The position numbers and the translations under genes were made by a program. This document shows positions 22,667 to 35,284 of a DNA stretch of 64,000 nucleotides, piece after piece. The stretch lies in assembly GCF_030848805.1 (NCBI RefSeq), contig NC_092366.1, positions 8,548,399 to 8,612,398 of the forward strand. The letters run 5' to 3'. Position 1 is the stretch's first letter, and every line of letters starts with the position of its first letter. Under the pieces are notes generated by a model. That model had not been told where the DNA came from, made no database searches, and saw nothing but the letters and a program-made list of their open reading frames with translations. This DNA comes from Temnothorax longispinosus (lineage: Eukaryota; Arthropoda; Insecta; Hymenoptera; Formicidae).

Positions 22667-25232
22667 CTTCACGACGGTGCACATCTGTCCAGCTTCCCCG
22701 AAGAAGATCACCCACACGATTTGCAACACTCGCGAGAGAGATCCGATGTTCTCTACGATCGTGGGAAAGTTTCACGCAAACTCAACAACGATAAACCGCA
22801 CTGTATCGAAGTCAAACTTCCCGTCGGGATCACACACTACTACCGGCTATCGACGGCTCTTCAAATCCCTTCGGAATATTCGCACAAAGATAAAAATTTC
22901 ACCGGTGGATGTCGAGTCTCTCCTCGAGGTATTCGAGACGCGCGAATAAGTAGAACAGAATTGAGATTCCACTTGGCCGATCTATCGGATTTTTTCGAGA
23001 TACCCCGCGAAACGTGAGGCAATCAAATTGAAGATTCCAACGAATGCGTCAAAGAATCCGTTCGGGACGATCGAAGCGCGAAGTAGCCCAAGTAAAAATC
23101 TCACCTAGTAATTTTTCAATCATACCAGAATAGTTGTCGGATGATCTTGGTCCTTTCGAAGCTTTCGAAGTAACCGAAGCGCGAATTATCTAAAATATAA
23201 ATACCCGTTGGCTTCGTGCCTCTTTAAAAATAACTCTCGAGGCTTAAAGTGTATTTAAAAAACGCACCACGCTGCGTAATCAGTCGATCTGTTCGAGGTA
23301 CTCGCGAAATAATTCACGACAGCGATCAATGTCTTGTATTTTCTCGAGCGACTAGTCGCGAGGCAGTGTCCATCGGATGAATGAATAGGTTCCGTGATTA
23401 GGATTAAGACGAATTTATCGACGATGGGGACGCTTGCGTGACCGGACGTAGTCTACGTTTAACGTCCACGTCTCCAGTCTTCGGTGACGAGCCGAGACTT
23501 TTCCCCTCACTATACGATTATTCCTCCCACCGACGGGTGCTCCTCCTGCTTCCTTTTTTCCTTTCCCACTTCTTCTTTGTCTTCCGATCGTGCGTCTGGA
23601 CTGACCGCAACGACGACGGTGATTAACCGATGCCTCGCGTCGCTGCACGCTCCTTACTTACTTAACTTCTCTTCTTTCTTTCCTTTTTCCTCCTCACGAA
23701 TCGGTCGACTTTCGTCAACTCGGTAGTCTTCCTGCGCCGCCCGCGGCGATAATGACGACGGCGGTGATTACCGGCTTCTTCGTACTTTCCTCCGGATTCG
23801 GGCTTTCCAGCGGCTGGCGCGTCCATCCGCCGACCTAACGAGATAGTTATAGCCGGTTAGAAAGAGAAGTAATCGAAACCTACCTTACTATTACTAATGC
23901 TTGCAATGAAAATATATTTCTTAAATCTTTTATTCCAAACATCTGTTTGCGTTTCCTACAATATTAGTTAAAAATCTTACACAGCGTTTATTTATTTAAC
24001 AAATAAAACCTTTTATTTTACTTAGAAAGATAATCTGAAAATTGCAATCCCATTAATTTATCTGTAAATTTGCTCAATTAAATAGCTTGGTAACAAGATC
24101 TCAAATTAAAATTTTATTACGTTCATAAGATCGGTTTTGATAAAAAAAAATGAGCCAACTATCAAACACACAAAGTACCGAAGAGATAGTATCATTGTTA
24201 CGCGATGAAGGGAGAATAAGAAAAGGAATGTCGGCTATACGAATCGAGATTCAGCCTCAACAGAAATTGTCTGGGGAGTGTGCACAAAAAGTATGCAAAC
24301 TTCATTGGACCCTTTAGTTCCGAGTACGGTTCCAGAAGAACCATTCGACGATTCGCGCGAAACAGAGCTCTTTTGTATTCGGCAGATAAACGATTGCCGG
24401 ACTTAATGGTCCCGAAGAGCCCAGATTTCTCGTCACCTTAGAGAAATATTAGAAGAGATGGGAGGGAAAAAAATAGGATCAAGTTGAATCTCAGCCAAGG
24501 GAGTCATCCAAAAAAGAATATCCTGGATTTTTATAAATCAAATATATATGACGCATGCGTGAAAGCTAATCGATGTCGTAAAGTCACAATGTACATTTGC
24601 AAGATATTCCGAAAGTTTCTTTAAATTGTAGATACAAAAAAATTCGTTTTCGAATTAATACAATAAGGATAAAAGGAATATAATCAAATTTTTAATAAAA
24701 TTTCTAATTTTTTTATATCTGAAGCCAAGAAATTATAGAAAAAGATGGAATCTGCTGAAATTCTTTTTGATCAATCGCAAATCCATCAAAGAATCTGGAA
24801 TCTTCGATTTGGAGAAAGCTTGATTTGGGTATGTTGTTGGTCAAAGAATTCATTTTATTCTATATCGTGAAAATACGCGCCTGTGTTTCCGAGATTGATG
24901 AAACTTGGAAATATTTACGCCGCGCGTCCGAGAATAAGCTGAACAAGTCTTTGAAAGAAATATTAAGAAAGCGGAAGTAAATAACAAAAAAGTCAGGAGA
25001 ATATAATTATATCTCGCCCCATGTTTGTTAGATAAAGTTGCGCGCACGCTTGATGAGAATTTCATTCGGTCCATTTTATTTTGTATGCATCCGCGATTAA
25101 AGGGAAAGTAATCTCGACGAATCTTAGACTGATTAATTCACCAATGTCTAAGTTATTTTTCAATTTTGAATTCAATTTCAAATTTAAATTCCATATGTAT
25201 AATTATACATATACTTTTTACACGGAATTTAA

Positions 25233-25236
<4 letters not shown>
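22667..25236. other. CpG-rich island (to 23840) then AT-rich intergenic DNA
   Basis: The stretch 22670-23840 is markedly CpG-rich and open in several frames on both strands without any domain, which fits a promoter or 5' UTR for the - strand exon at 22666. From 23840 to 25236 the DNA is AT-rich and no gene is seen. Confidence 0.4.

Positions 25237-25287
<51 letters not shown>
25237..25287. repeat. (GT)n microsatellite
   Basis: About 25 GT units in an AT-rich setting. Confidence 0.95.
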
Positions 25288-25290
<3 letters not shown>

Positions 25291-25415
25291 ATTTAACATT
25301 AAATTTTGAAAAATTCGGAAATTTACAAAAAAATATATTTGTCACAGAATTATTTACAAAATCGTATTTATCATAGACTCTTATGATTATCAACTCTCTA
25401 GCATAAGACGACTTC

Positions 25416-25431
25416 GCCCCGGTCTCCCCTA
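25416..25431. repeat. Solitary transposon end (GCCCCGGTCTCCCCTA)
   Basis: The sequence GCCCCGGTCTCCCC followed by TA is identical to the right terminus of the 894-bp element at 42138-43031. No partner end was found nearby, so this looks like the remnant of a second, degraded copy. Confidence 0.55.
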
Positions 25432-26159
25432 CACTATCAATTTAATAATAAAATAATAATTTTAATGTATAATATAATTTAGGGTAATAACATAGTGGAG
25501 ATTTTGTTATACATCATATAGATTTTAAATAGATAATTACAAATATATTACATATATTAGATTAGATGGGATTGTATCTATTGCTGAATTATATAACGCG
25601 TGTTTCTCACTCTCGCGATAACTCATGTAATAAACAGGCCGTTAACGTGTTAAAGCGCGAAGGTTCATGCAGGTTATCTTATGAAGGACGCGAAAATGCG
25701 AAGGCGAGCGACAAGGCAGAAGAATCGTCATCGACCGACGGCAACGGCTGGAAAAATGCCGGGAACGAGGACATGAGATAAAGGAAAGTCGATCGGAATG
25801 GCGGCCGGAAACCGGAAGAAGATCACACGCGGGCCGAAAGAACTAGAGGATCGTTATCGCCGGGGAACGTGCCAACGCGAGCTTGGCTGACCTCGTTTTG
25901 TCGTCGTGTCTCGATAATCACCGGCATTCTTCACCGTACGACTGCCTGCCAGCCAGTCTGCCTGCTTGCCTGCTTCTCTAGCTGTCTGTGACATACTCGC
26001 CGTTTTCATCTTACGTCTCTAGCAGCGATTTTTCTTCGCAACTTGATGTCCCGATAAGACAAACGATCGTTCTGATCCGAACGATCAATCTTAGGCAGGA
26101 CTGTAAAGTTACTTTCGCGATCTGTAAGAACCCGGAAAATGATGAACACATTCTAAATC
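25432..26159. other. Intergenic, no gene seen
   Basis: AT-rich, then a CpG-rich patch at 25640-25980. ORF 25566-25781 is polar with no domain. Confidence 0.45.
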
Positions 26160-26197
26160 AAGGTGGTACAAAAGTGCAAAGGTGGTACAAAAGTTCA
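26160..26197. repeat. Tandem duplication of a 19-bp unit
   Basis: AAGGTGGTACAAAAGT followed by three bases occurs twice in succession, differing only in the last bases. Confidence 0.75.
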
Positions 26198-28526
26198 CAA
26201 TTTTTCTGTTGAAAAAAGTAAAATTCGAAACTTGTTATTTTCTCAAAGAGGAAATCGACTCAAGACTAATTAAAGAAATCTTCAAATAAAGAATACGAAG
26301 TCTCGAAGAATTTGCGGATAAGAATAATGTTATATTCTTTAGACGGAATTTTGAAAGTAATTTTTATTAAATAAATTTTCCAAAGACATTAGACCTCGAC
26401 GGCAGGTGGAACGCGATTGAGTAAACTGCGCAATCTCCCTATCAGGACATTGACGCAAGTCTTTCTTTCTTTCTTTCCACGGTAAACACAATAGATAAAA
26501 GATTGAGGGGACAAGAAGAGAAAGAGAGAGACTCGGTCGAAGACCCTGATGAGATGCATCAAAGCAATATTTTTATAATTCAAGTAGCCTCCTTCGATCG
26601 TCAGCTTGATCTATTCCGAAATTCACAAATCACTTGAATCGATTTAAAACAACTTCAAATTTTACATACAAAAAAAAAGTATTATTCTATTTGGCAAAAA
26701 TATTGATCTAAATTTAAAAAAAAAATTTAAAAAGAAATTTAAAAAGTAAAAATATTAAATTAAAGAATAATTCTAAAACTCTTCATAGTTTTACAAATTA
26801 TGTTTTATTATAAAATCGATTATTGATATGCAAAGAACAAAAAACAAATTAATGAAGATTATACTCCAGAGATACGATCCACGTTGACGTGGATTCGGAA
26901 AAGCAAGCGCGCAATTTCGAGAGGAAATGATTTCGGAGGAAATGGCGGTATTTAGCGGAAAACATCTCCTACGTATCACATTTACCATGAAACGGATAAT
27001 GTGAGTTTTATTTAACTACGTATTTAACCGCAGGAGCACGATAAAAAACAGTAATGTCATGAAACAAAGTGCAACGGTAATGATGCTATACACACGATGC
27101 TGTGTAATATCACACTTACCGATAAACACTGATAATTTTTTAGTATCGCGTATATATATGTATAAGTAAAAGAATCTCCAAATATTTGAGAATGTTCCTC
27201 GGTGCGGAAGGAATTTTCAGTGTAATTGTTTTTAAATTTGATGAAGATCTGACGTACGTTACACTAAACAGGGACGGAAAAAAAACAAGTCTTTAAAAAG
27301 TTAATCTCTCAATAAATTCCGAATCGATTAACTGTTATTTGTAAAACACCGAATTGCTTTCTCGCTTAGTAATCGTATCAAATTTCTTAGAGCGCGCGTT
27401 TGATGGTCAATAAGCGACATGAGTTCTAAAAATTATTGTAGAATGGATGATTTATCTAATCTGTTGACCGGACGAGTTTCATTATTTATACTATTTATAG
27501 GTTCAATCAACGCGCTCTTCTCGATCCGCTCGTATCTATAACTTATGTATCCAGACGAAAATCTGCACGTACACTCAAGACCGCGGGTTCCGGAATTCTT
27601 TGTTTTCGGGGAAAAAAATAAGAAAGAAAGACGAAAAAACGAGGCAAGAAAGAGAGAGAAAATCGGCCATGATGCTGCAACTACCCACTCACGCGGGTAT
27701 TTTCTGAGTCGTAAAGGTCTTTCCTTCTTTCTTATCCTCGCATCTGACGGTTTACAATGCTGCTTATAATATCGTATTTCAAAACGATCTGAAGGATTTA
27801 ACAAGCATAAAGATTGTCCAATTTAACTACTATCGCATTTAACTTTTCTTATTTTAAGGTAATTTAACAAATTTTATCGAAAAAGGTCATTCTATATGCT
27901 TCTGTGTATTATATTTTTATCTTGCATCAATCAAAGACTTACGATTTCTTTAATTTTATTTATCATATGTATCTCTTACTATTTTATTCAAAATAAATTG
28001 TAGATACCCACATCTATGACAAAAGATGTTCAAAATTACAAATATTTGGAATCATTATATTCTCTTCATTACGGCATATGTGTGTTTTACTCTTGAAATT
28101 AATTTTAAATATTTATAATATTTATATCCTTATAAATTCTTAAGGATAAATAAAGAAAGAAATAAAGCATGCTTCAGGGAAAACGTACGCGAAGCACTGC
28201 AGTACAGTGCTATAGAACGCAAGTTCTTCTAACCGGGCCATCTATCTGCTTGCATTAAAGTTGTACTCGTTTCTTGAACCTAGACCGTGAAATATATCGC
28301 GCGCGTACCTTGCGGCATGAATCAACCTGGCCGGGGCACTCAGGGGGTTTTCCGGAGCGCGGACTAGTGCAAATAATTCACTCCATATGCTAATCGCATC
28401 TAAATCGGTACACCGATGACTCGCCCTCGCACGCTATATCAAGGCTGTATCGATATCGTTTATACTGTTACAACGTAACTTATTCATTGTTAAAAAGAAT
28501 TTTGACTGTGCTTACGAAAAATATCT
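26198..28526. other. Intergenic, no gene seen
   Basis: Mostly AT-rich. The - strand ORF 27804-27433 is in a GC-richer patch with no domain or clear splice sites. Nothing else is supported. Confidence 0.45.
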
Positions 28527-28591
28527 CTCGACACTTACCACATATTGGTAAGTGTCGAGCTATGAATAATTTATTCAATTATTCATAGCTC
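28527..28591. repeat. Two overlapping perfect hairpins
   Basis: The first (28527-28559) pairs CTCGACACTTACCA with TGGTAAGTGTCGAG around a short loop. The second (28557-28591) pairs GAGCTATGAATAATT with AATTATTCATAGCTC. They share the bases GAG. Confidence 0.8.
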
Positions 28592-30135
28592 GATTGTCTC
28601 CATTATTAAGAGTTATTTACTAGTTGATTTTATAAAACTTACTTTACATAATTTATCGGTAATTGAGTTTACACTCGTACTTCGCAAGTCCTTAATTAAT
28701 CACGCTAAGAAGCTTTGAAATCACGTTTAAGATCGGAATTCTATTAAAAGCAGAGTAATTATACAAATTTAAAATTAACTACTAAATGAGATTTTATATA
28801 GCTCTCGTTTGAGTTCCTGGAATTTAATTGACCGAATTCGCCCGTTTAATTTGCAATAATTTATTTATCGATTAAAATGTATACAAATGTATACACTTTT
28901 TACTGTCTCTAGGCTCAATATAGTTTCAAAAGTATCAGATAGATTTATATAGACAGATTTCCATTTCGGTGTTTTTTTTAGTTGTATTTAATTTTTTTTT
29001 TACAAATTCCCATTTGTTGCTTGTTCACGAGATTCGGAAAAAGAAATTCTATTTCGCGCTTAAAAATTGCGTTATCCGCTTTTTTGTGAATATTGATACA
29101 AGCTAAATTCTTGTCATCGACAAGTTTTCAATTGGGAGGAACCTAAACTCTGGTTTTGGCTGGCAATTTTAAAACGTGACACGGCACAATTCGCAACATG
29201 TCCTCTGTCCGTTGCGAAAAAAGTTCGATCCCAAATTCAAGCGTCGCGTCGTGCGCTTCCGTTCGCACACACATCGCCGTTATACACAAAAAAATCCGGT
29301 ATGTATCCTCCCTCGTTTCCGTTCCCTTCTCCTCTCCCACACGCATTTAGACATGCGTATACACAGACACACGTTCACATGCACACAATTTCTATATTTC
29401 TCATAATCGTTTGTAATCTCGATGTAAAGGTAAATTTTCTATTAAAGATTACCCCCATTTAATCCTTTAATAAAAATTTGTAATTTATTTACAAAATTTA
29501 AAAATTCCTTTTATCAGTGTTCCAGAATTATTGTGCAAGACTCTCTGCAAATTTTATATATTTCATTATTTTAGTTTCAAGTTGCGTATGGCAATCAATG
29601 AAAACACGGTAAGAAATCCAGAGATTAATTTATATTCTCAAATTTAAACAAAAACAGATTTTTGGAAGCAATAGCCAAAATGCTGTGCTAAAGAATCGTC
29701 TCTTCATCGCTGAATTATAGTTGTCACCATAATTTCCACATCTTAAAACCAAAATAACTATATCCTGCACATTGGCAGACGGTTACGATAACGTTGCAAT
29801 CGCACCAGGGACCAACTGTTTTCAGACAAAGCCTCGTGAACGTACAATGTTGCAATCGGTGTGGTTCGCGCTATCATCTCCGCGCCGCCGCCGCCGACGA
29901 CGACGACGTCATTTCCTGTCCCCGGCGGCGAGATCAATCGCGTTAATCCCAGGAGGATTGCGAATACGCACTTGTGCACCCCTTTCGAACGGAGAAGCAC
30001 CCGCATGCGAACAGCGCGCCGCGTGCCGCGCGACTGACGCCCGACGCCCGTCTCCTTCGAGGGCCCACTCTGTGTGATACCTCCACCTCTCCCGCTGCCC
30101 TCTCTCTGCACGAGAATCCGTCCTCGTCTCACTCG
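28592..30135. other. Intergenic with a CpG-rich island near 29870-30110
   Basis: No gene recognised. The island contains CCGCCGCCGACGACGACG-type triplets (29880-29910), which open long frames on both strands without real coding signal. Confidence 0.4.
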
Positions 30136-30300
30136 CGGTCTAAAGAAAGAAAGAAAGAGAGAGAAAAGAGAGAGTCCTTTTCCCAAAGGATGCAAAATAG
30201 TATTCATATACATATATCTATCCTTCTCTCTCTCTCCCCCTTCCTCGCCCCTCTCCTTCTCTCTCTTTCTTTCAGTCTCCCTTTCTCTTTATTTCTATCT
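30136..30300. repeat. GA-rich tract followed by CT-rich tract
   Basis: The + strand carries AAAGAAAGAAAGAGAGAGAA at about 30140-30172 and then a long CT/CCT tract at about 30220-30298. The two are roughly complementary, a composition that can form triplex or hairpin structures. Confidence 0.7.
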
Positions 30301-30643
30301 TACTGCATGAAAGAATTGCTGGAGCGAAAACATGTGATTGCGACACGTGCAAATTGACAAGCTTTGATCCCCGCGATTACTGTGAATAAAGAATTCTTTT
30401 CGCGTGAAATGTGCTGCAAAATTCTCTAGGATTGGATAATTTGTTTTATATCTGTAGTCTGTATCAATAATTCGTTTCCAATTCCCGCGAGGCGTGTTTA
30501 TTTGGAACATAAAGAGAGAAAAATTAATTATTAAAGAATTATAACGTGTGTTTTGCTTCATTTTTAAATCAGTCCATCAGCACATGTGAAATTAAATAAA
30601 ATTCCGTCGAATTATTATTTACTTATTTGCACGACCGCTCCTT
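30301..30643. other. Intergenic spacer
   Basis: AT-rich, with nothing seen. Confidence 0.5.
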
Positions 30644-30674
30644 CGTTGTTGTTGTTGTTGTTGTTGTTGTTGTT
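30644..30674. repeat. (TTG)n microsatellite
   Basis: About ten TTG units. Confidence 0.9.
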
Positions 30675-33515
30675 ATAGATTATTGATTTGTTTAACATTG
30701 ATTTATTTATTTACATTACATCTATTGTATCACTGTTACCAGATTTATTAGTATTTTCACGTTTATTATTTGCGCAAATAAACAAAAAATTAATTTACTT
30801 ACAGATTTGTTCGCAATTAATTGAAATTAATTTTATATTACTTGCAGCAATGACGATATATAGTCTCATTTCCCATTAGGTTAATATACAATTTTATCAT
30901 AAATTTGTAGAAAACTTATGATGACAGTTTAAGCAAATGAGTGAATTATATATAATAAGAGCATGCAGATGTTTGCAAAACCTAATAAACATATTCAACA
31001 GAAGTAATAAAGACATGAAATTTTTAAAACCACATTTCTATTCAATGTCCCCTAAAAAGTATGTCAGGTCTCAGAAGACCAAAGTTACACAGCGTAATTT
31101 ATATGCACGATGCCCATAAAAAAAATTGAAAATTACATACGCAATAAAATGTCTTTGTAACGGAAGTTCAATTATCGAAACTTCGAAATTGCCTAGGTGT
31201 TTAATTACGAAAAATTAAATATATAGGTAGACAGCAATATTAAATTTATCGAGGAATTCAAATAAAAATCGAATAAAAAGCGACGAATCCTGGCATAATC
31301 CTGCATAATTGTCACAATTATGCAGAAAAGAGTCCATCCACGCTGCAAAATTGAATACCTTTTCGACCGTATCTCCAGAAAACATCTCGGTATGCCTTTC
31401 ACGAATGATGCGGAATCTAGGTTGAATATTAATGCCATTAAAACCAATTGAATTCAAATAAAAGGATGCAAATGCAGAAGACCCCGCGTATATCTTGGCG
31501 CTCGTTCAAGAATTTTCGCCCTTTCCTCGCAAATCGCGCATCTTCCTTTGCCAGGCGCACACGCCAAAAAGAACGTATGACTTACATAAGTTCGAAGTTT
31601 CCGTATTCCAGTCGCCGCGAAAGTAATTTTGTCCGACATGGAGATTTTAGGAATCTCCTACGTAATTTAAAAGGAAACGAGGAGAGACGGGAAGAAATAT
31701 CGGAATCCGGAGTAGCAGTATAATGAAGCGCCGCGCGCCAGCTTATTCGTCGCTTTTATCTCCTGATCCCGCGCTTCAATATTGATTAGCCTTTAAGATT
31801 TTATTCTTCTCTTAGTCTTACTCCGACTTACTTAATTCCCTATCCTTCTAAATATTATCAATTCCATTTTCTTTATTTTCTACCCTCTAATTTTATTCTC
31901 AAATTATAGATCGCAATTTTTTTTATTTTAATAATAAATGATAATATCTGTATTTAAAACGTAAAGCCAAACGTAAAGCACTAACTTTTCGTAAGTACTT
32001 TTCTCTCAAAAAAGTAGATTGCAAATTATTAATATTATTATTACACAGGAAATATTACGTATTATTACAAAAACTCGAATTATTATATATTATAAATTAC
32101 AAAAACTTTTTAAATAAAACTTTACAAAATCCGGGGGCACATCTACGCTCCATGTCGCCTCCGTCTCCTTCCGCACACCCACTCGTTCTCATTCGATCTC
32201 GGAATGGGAGGGCCCGTGTTCATAAGCGTTAGTGAACGGGTATTCAGGTGGCATGTGTGTTCCGGTGTCGCACGGCGCGCTCGAAAATGGTAAAAGCGAT
32301 TTGTTGAATAATTGACAAGATAAACAACGTTCTCTCTCCCGGGACTACCTAGGATCGATTCTATTAAAACGGACGACCCTGGAAATGCAAATGGGGAATT
32401 ATGTGCCCTCCGTGTGAGTCCGAGCTATTATTCGACGCGTCGCCCGAGCGAGGAATCGCGCCGCATGACGTCGTCCGGAAAATTCATTAACTCGCACGTG
32501 TGGAAAAAGATAAGTCTGGAGTGGACAAAAATGCAAATGCAAATGAAGGCGCACGAGAAACCGCGGGCTTTCTATTAGATCTATTCTTCCGTTCCTCGTT
32601 GGCTGTGTTCTTTTGAAATGGGCTCTCTACATCTTCTCGAAATTTCTATTTGTCTTCTTTCTTTCAATAACATGAAAGTACATTAGAGATTAATTATAGA
32701 GCCATTAATTAAAATGTGCCTTTAAATGAGCAATACTCGTGCTGGCGATAATTGCTTATCCTAACCACGAATTTTTCTTTAGATTGCTCTTATTATTTTT
32801 ATCTCTTTCTTTATTCTTACCTCTATCTATATACTTTTTAATTCTTTAATTTCTATAATATTTTCTATATTATTATTCGTACTTTTTGCACTTTTTATTA
32901 TAAATCTAATTTCAAGTTGTTAAATAATCGGTTTTTAATGCCAAATAATATTCTATATTTTGTGGCTAGATCACCTTTTCGATCAAAACAGAAGAAAAAT
33001 GAATGCGTTTATTAAATGCATTTATCGCGTTAATTCATGGCGAGTATAACGCGACAAATGCATTACAGCATGAAAAAATAAATTGCCGAGGAAGACGCGG
33101 AAAAATTCGCCCGCGGAAAAAAGTCATTCCGATGTAAATAAATGGAAATGCGAGAGCACGCGCAGCGTTCGAAAAACGAGGGTAAATTTAATAAAATACG
33201 TGACGTTTTCCGTAATTCCGTTTTATACATATACATGATGCACATATGTGAATACTTGGGGAATTGTACAGGTATACGTAATACGTGAGTCCCCGATAAC
33301 GAACGGCTGTCGAACGCACCTGACCCTTCCTTAACGATACTCGCAGGACACCTTGTCCTTTTCTCTGGCCTCTGCCCCCCTCCTTCCCCTTCCTATGCGC
33401 GATCGATACAGCAACAAGGAGGAAATTAATTCTACATCGCATGTTAATTAGAACATGGTCGATAGGAGGCCATTTGTATATCACAGAAAACGTATTGACT
33501 GGATATCTATGTAGA
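30675..33515. other. Intergenic, no gene seen
   Basis: AT-rich sequence with a GC-richer stretch at 32130-32570. ORFs at 31448-31723 (+), 31457-31215 (-) and 33484-33188 (-) lack domains and splice context. Confidence 0.45.
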
Positions 33516-34468
33516 GTAACTCGAGGGAATATGCCACACTTAAGAAAAATATAATTTTTTTCCTATTTCTCTTTCTTTTTGAGGTATATTTTCATACTGG
33601 TCTTCTTTTTCCTTCCTTTATCTATTATTTATATATGGTTTTAATAAAATATTTTGATTGTTTACTATTACAAAAAAAGAAATACAAAAGTGTTGCAAAG
33701 TGGCATATTACCCACGGGTATGTGGATAATATGCCACATATACAAACATGTATAGTAATTTAACTTTAGAAGGGCATTCTTGTGTATTTAAAAACATGTA
33801 GAAGAATATTTTTATTACTTTCTTTGCATTTCAAAGTACTCTGTGTGCTGCAAGTAGTCTAAATTATTCGAGCATGCAATTTTGCAAAATATTAAGTACG
33901 TAGCCCATAATATTCTTAGCGCATAAAATAAATGTGTTTATTCAACATTTCTCAATGTTTTTTCATCATTTTTTCAACATTTTTTCAATATTTATACGGC
34001 AAAATATTTATTTATACTGTTTACAGCTTCCTAACCTACTAGTAGGTTAGGAAGCTGTAAACAGTACTGGCGTTTTACCCCTATCTAAGTAGTGGCATAT
34101 TCCCCCAAGATGCAGTTTTATATTAAAATGAGCCTGTATTATACGATTGCCAGTAAAACGAATCGGCGACGTACTTTCATCCTAACCAATATTAATAGAA
34201 CGACAAGCTGATTGAGTTAAAAATAATGTAATGCTTGAAGAATATCTTATATAAAACACTAAGAAAATTCTAAAAAGTACGTTGTCATACATACTGTACT
34301 TACCCCATAAAAACTATAATACTGACAGGAAGTAAGTAAAACTTGGGCAAAACGTCAGATATAATATTTTTAACAATTTCACAGTATTTACAACAACGCT
34401 CTTAGCCGTAGCTTTGTTAAACATAACGAGTGGCATATTCCCCACACTGGCATATTCCCTCCAGTTAC
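33516..34468. mobile_element. 953-bp non-autonomous element with repeated GGCATATTCCC motif
   Basis: The left end GTAACTCGAGGGAATATGCC is matched by the right end GGCATATTCCCTCCAGTTAC with one mismatch. The motif GTGGCATATTCCC or its complement recurs near the left end (33522), at 33700, 33726, 34092, 34430 and next to the right end (34448). Repeated end-type motifs inside the element resemble transposase binding sites. There is no transposase. The flanks show no clean target duplication. A perfect 52-bp palindrome lies in the middle. Confidence 0.7.
34015..34066. repeat. Perfect 52-bp palindrome without a loop
   Basis: The left half TACTGTTTACAGCTTCCTAA continues with CCTACT and meets its exact reverse complement at 34040/34041. 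All 26 base pairs match and there is no spacer. Confidence 0.95.
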
Positions 34469-35275
34469 CTTATATAGAGCACACAATTAGAGCACATTAA
34501 AATATTGAAGAATTTTTTCTTTGCTTTCCTTCATTTCTTTTCATTTTGTGAGAAAAATCCATCTTTCATGCAAAAATTTAAGAAAATAAAATCTGATATT
34601 TTATTCTTCTATTTGTTTATTAATCACATGATAAACGTACGAACATATAGATACAATTTATTAAATGCGTTTATATTTTGGGAATATATGTTAATTCTCT
34701 GTTATTGATTTTATATAAAATCCGTTTAATTAGAGAACTCGAAAATGATATGCCACAAAGTGATAGTAATACAGTTCATAATATAATTACTAATGCAGCC
34801 ATATATAATCTGATTTTACGAAATATCAGTTTATTACACTGTGTTTCATTATATTCCTTATCATATTATAAGTATCTATTATATTTTAATGGGTATTTAT
34901 TAATTTGAAAGCTTTCGATATATTTTTTGCACTATTCACAAATGTAACAAGCATATCACACCGCATGCCATAATCAACCCACGTAACAAATTAATTAAAC
35001 AAATTACAGCTAAACTTTATGACTGAATTGATCGTGAAAAAACTAATTAATTAATCCGAATGCCGTGACATACTTGTATTTAACAATAGCATTGATATTT
35101 AAATTTATCTACTGAATGAAGCTATTATCTGAGGATGGGGACTTACGTAAAAACGAAATTTAAATCAGGCCTGGATAAGGCCATGCGAACCGGAATGGAC
35201 CATATTCGGAAGGCGAGTTACGCGAAATTACATTCGTCGTAGTTTGATAACCGTCGTTATCAACCAATTAATATG
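34469..35275. other. Intergenic, no gene seen
   Basis: AT-rich. ORFs 34505-34708 and 34678-34908 are low-complexity. Confidence 0.5.
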
Positions 35276-35284
35276 TATATAAAG
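35276..35284 (+). promoter_or_regulatory. Strong TATA-box match
   Basis: TATATAAAG matches the TATAWAAG consensus closely and is followed by a GC-rich stretch (35285-35560). No coding exon was identified downstream, so the promoter call is tentative. Confidence 0.3.
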
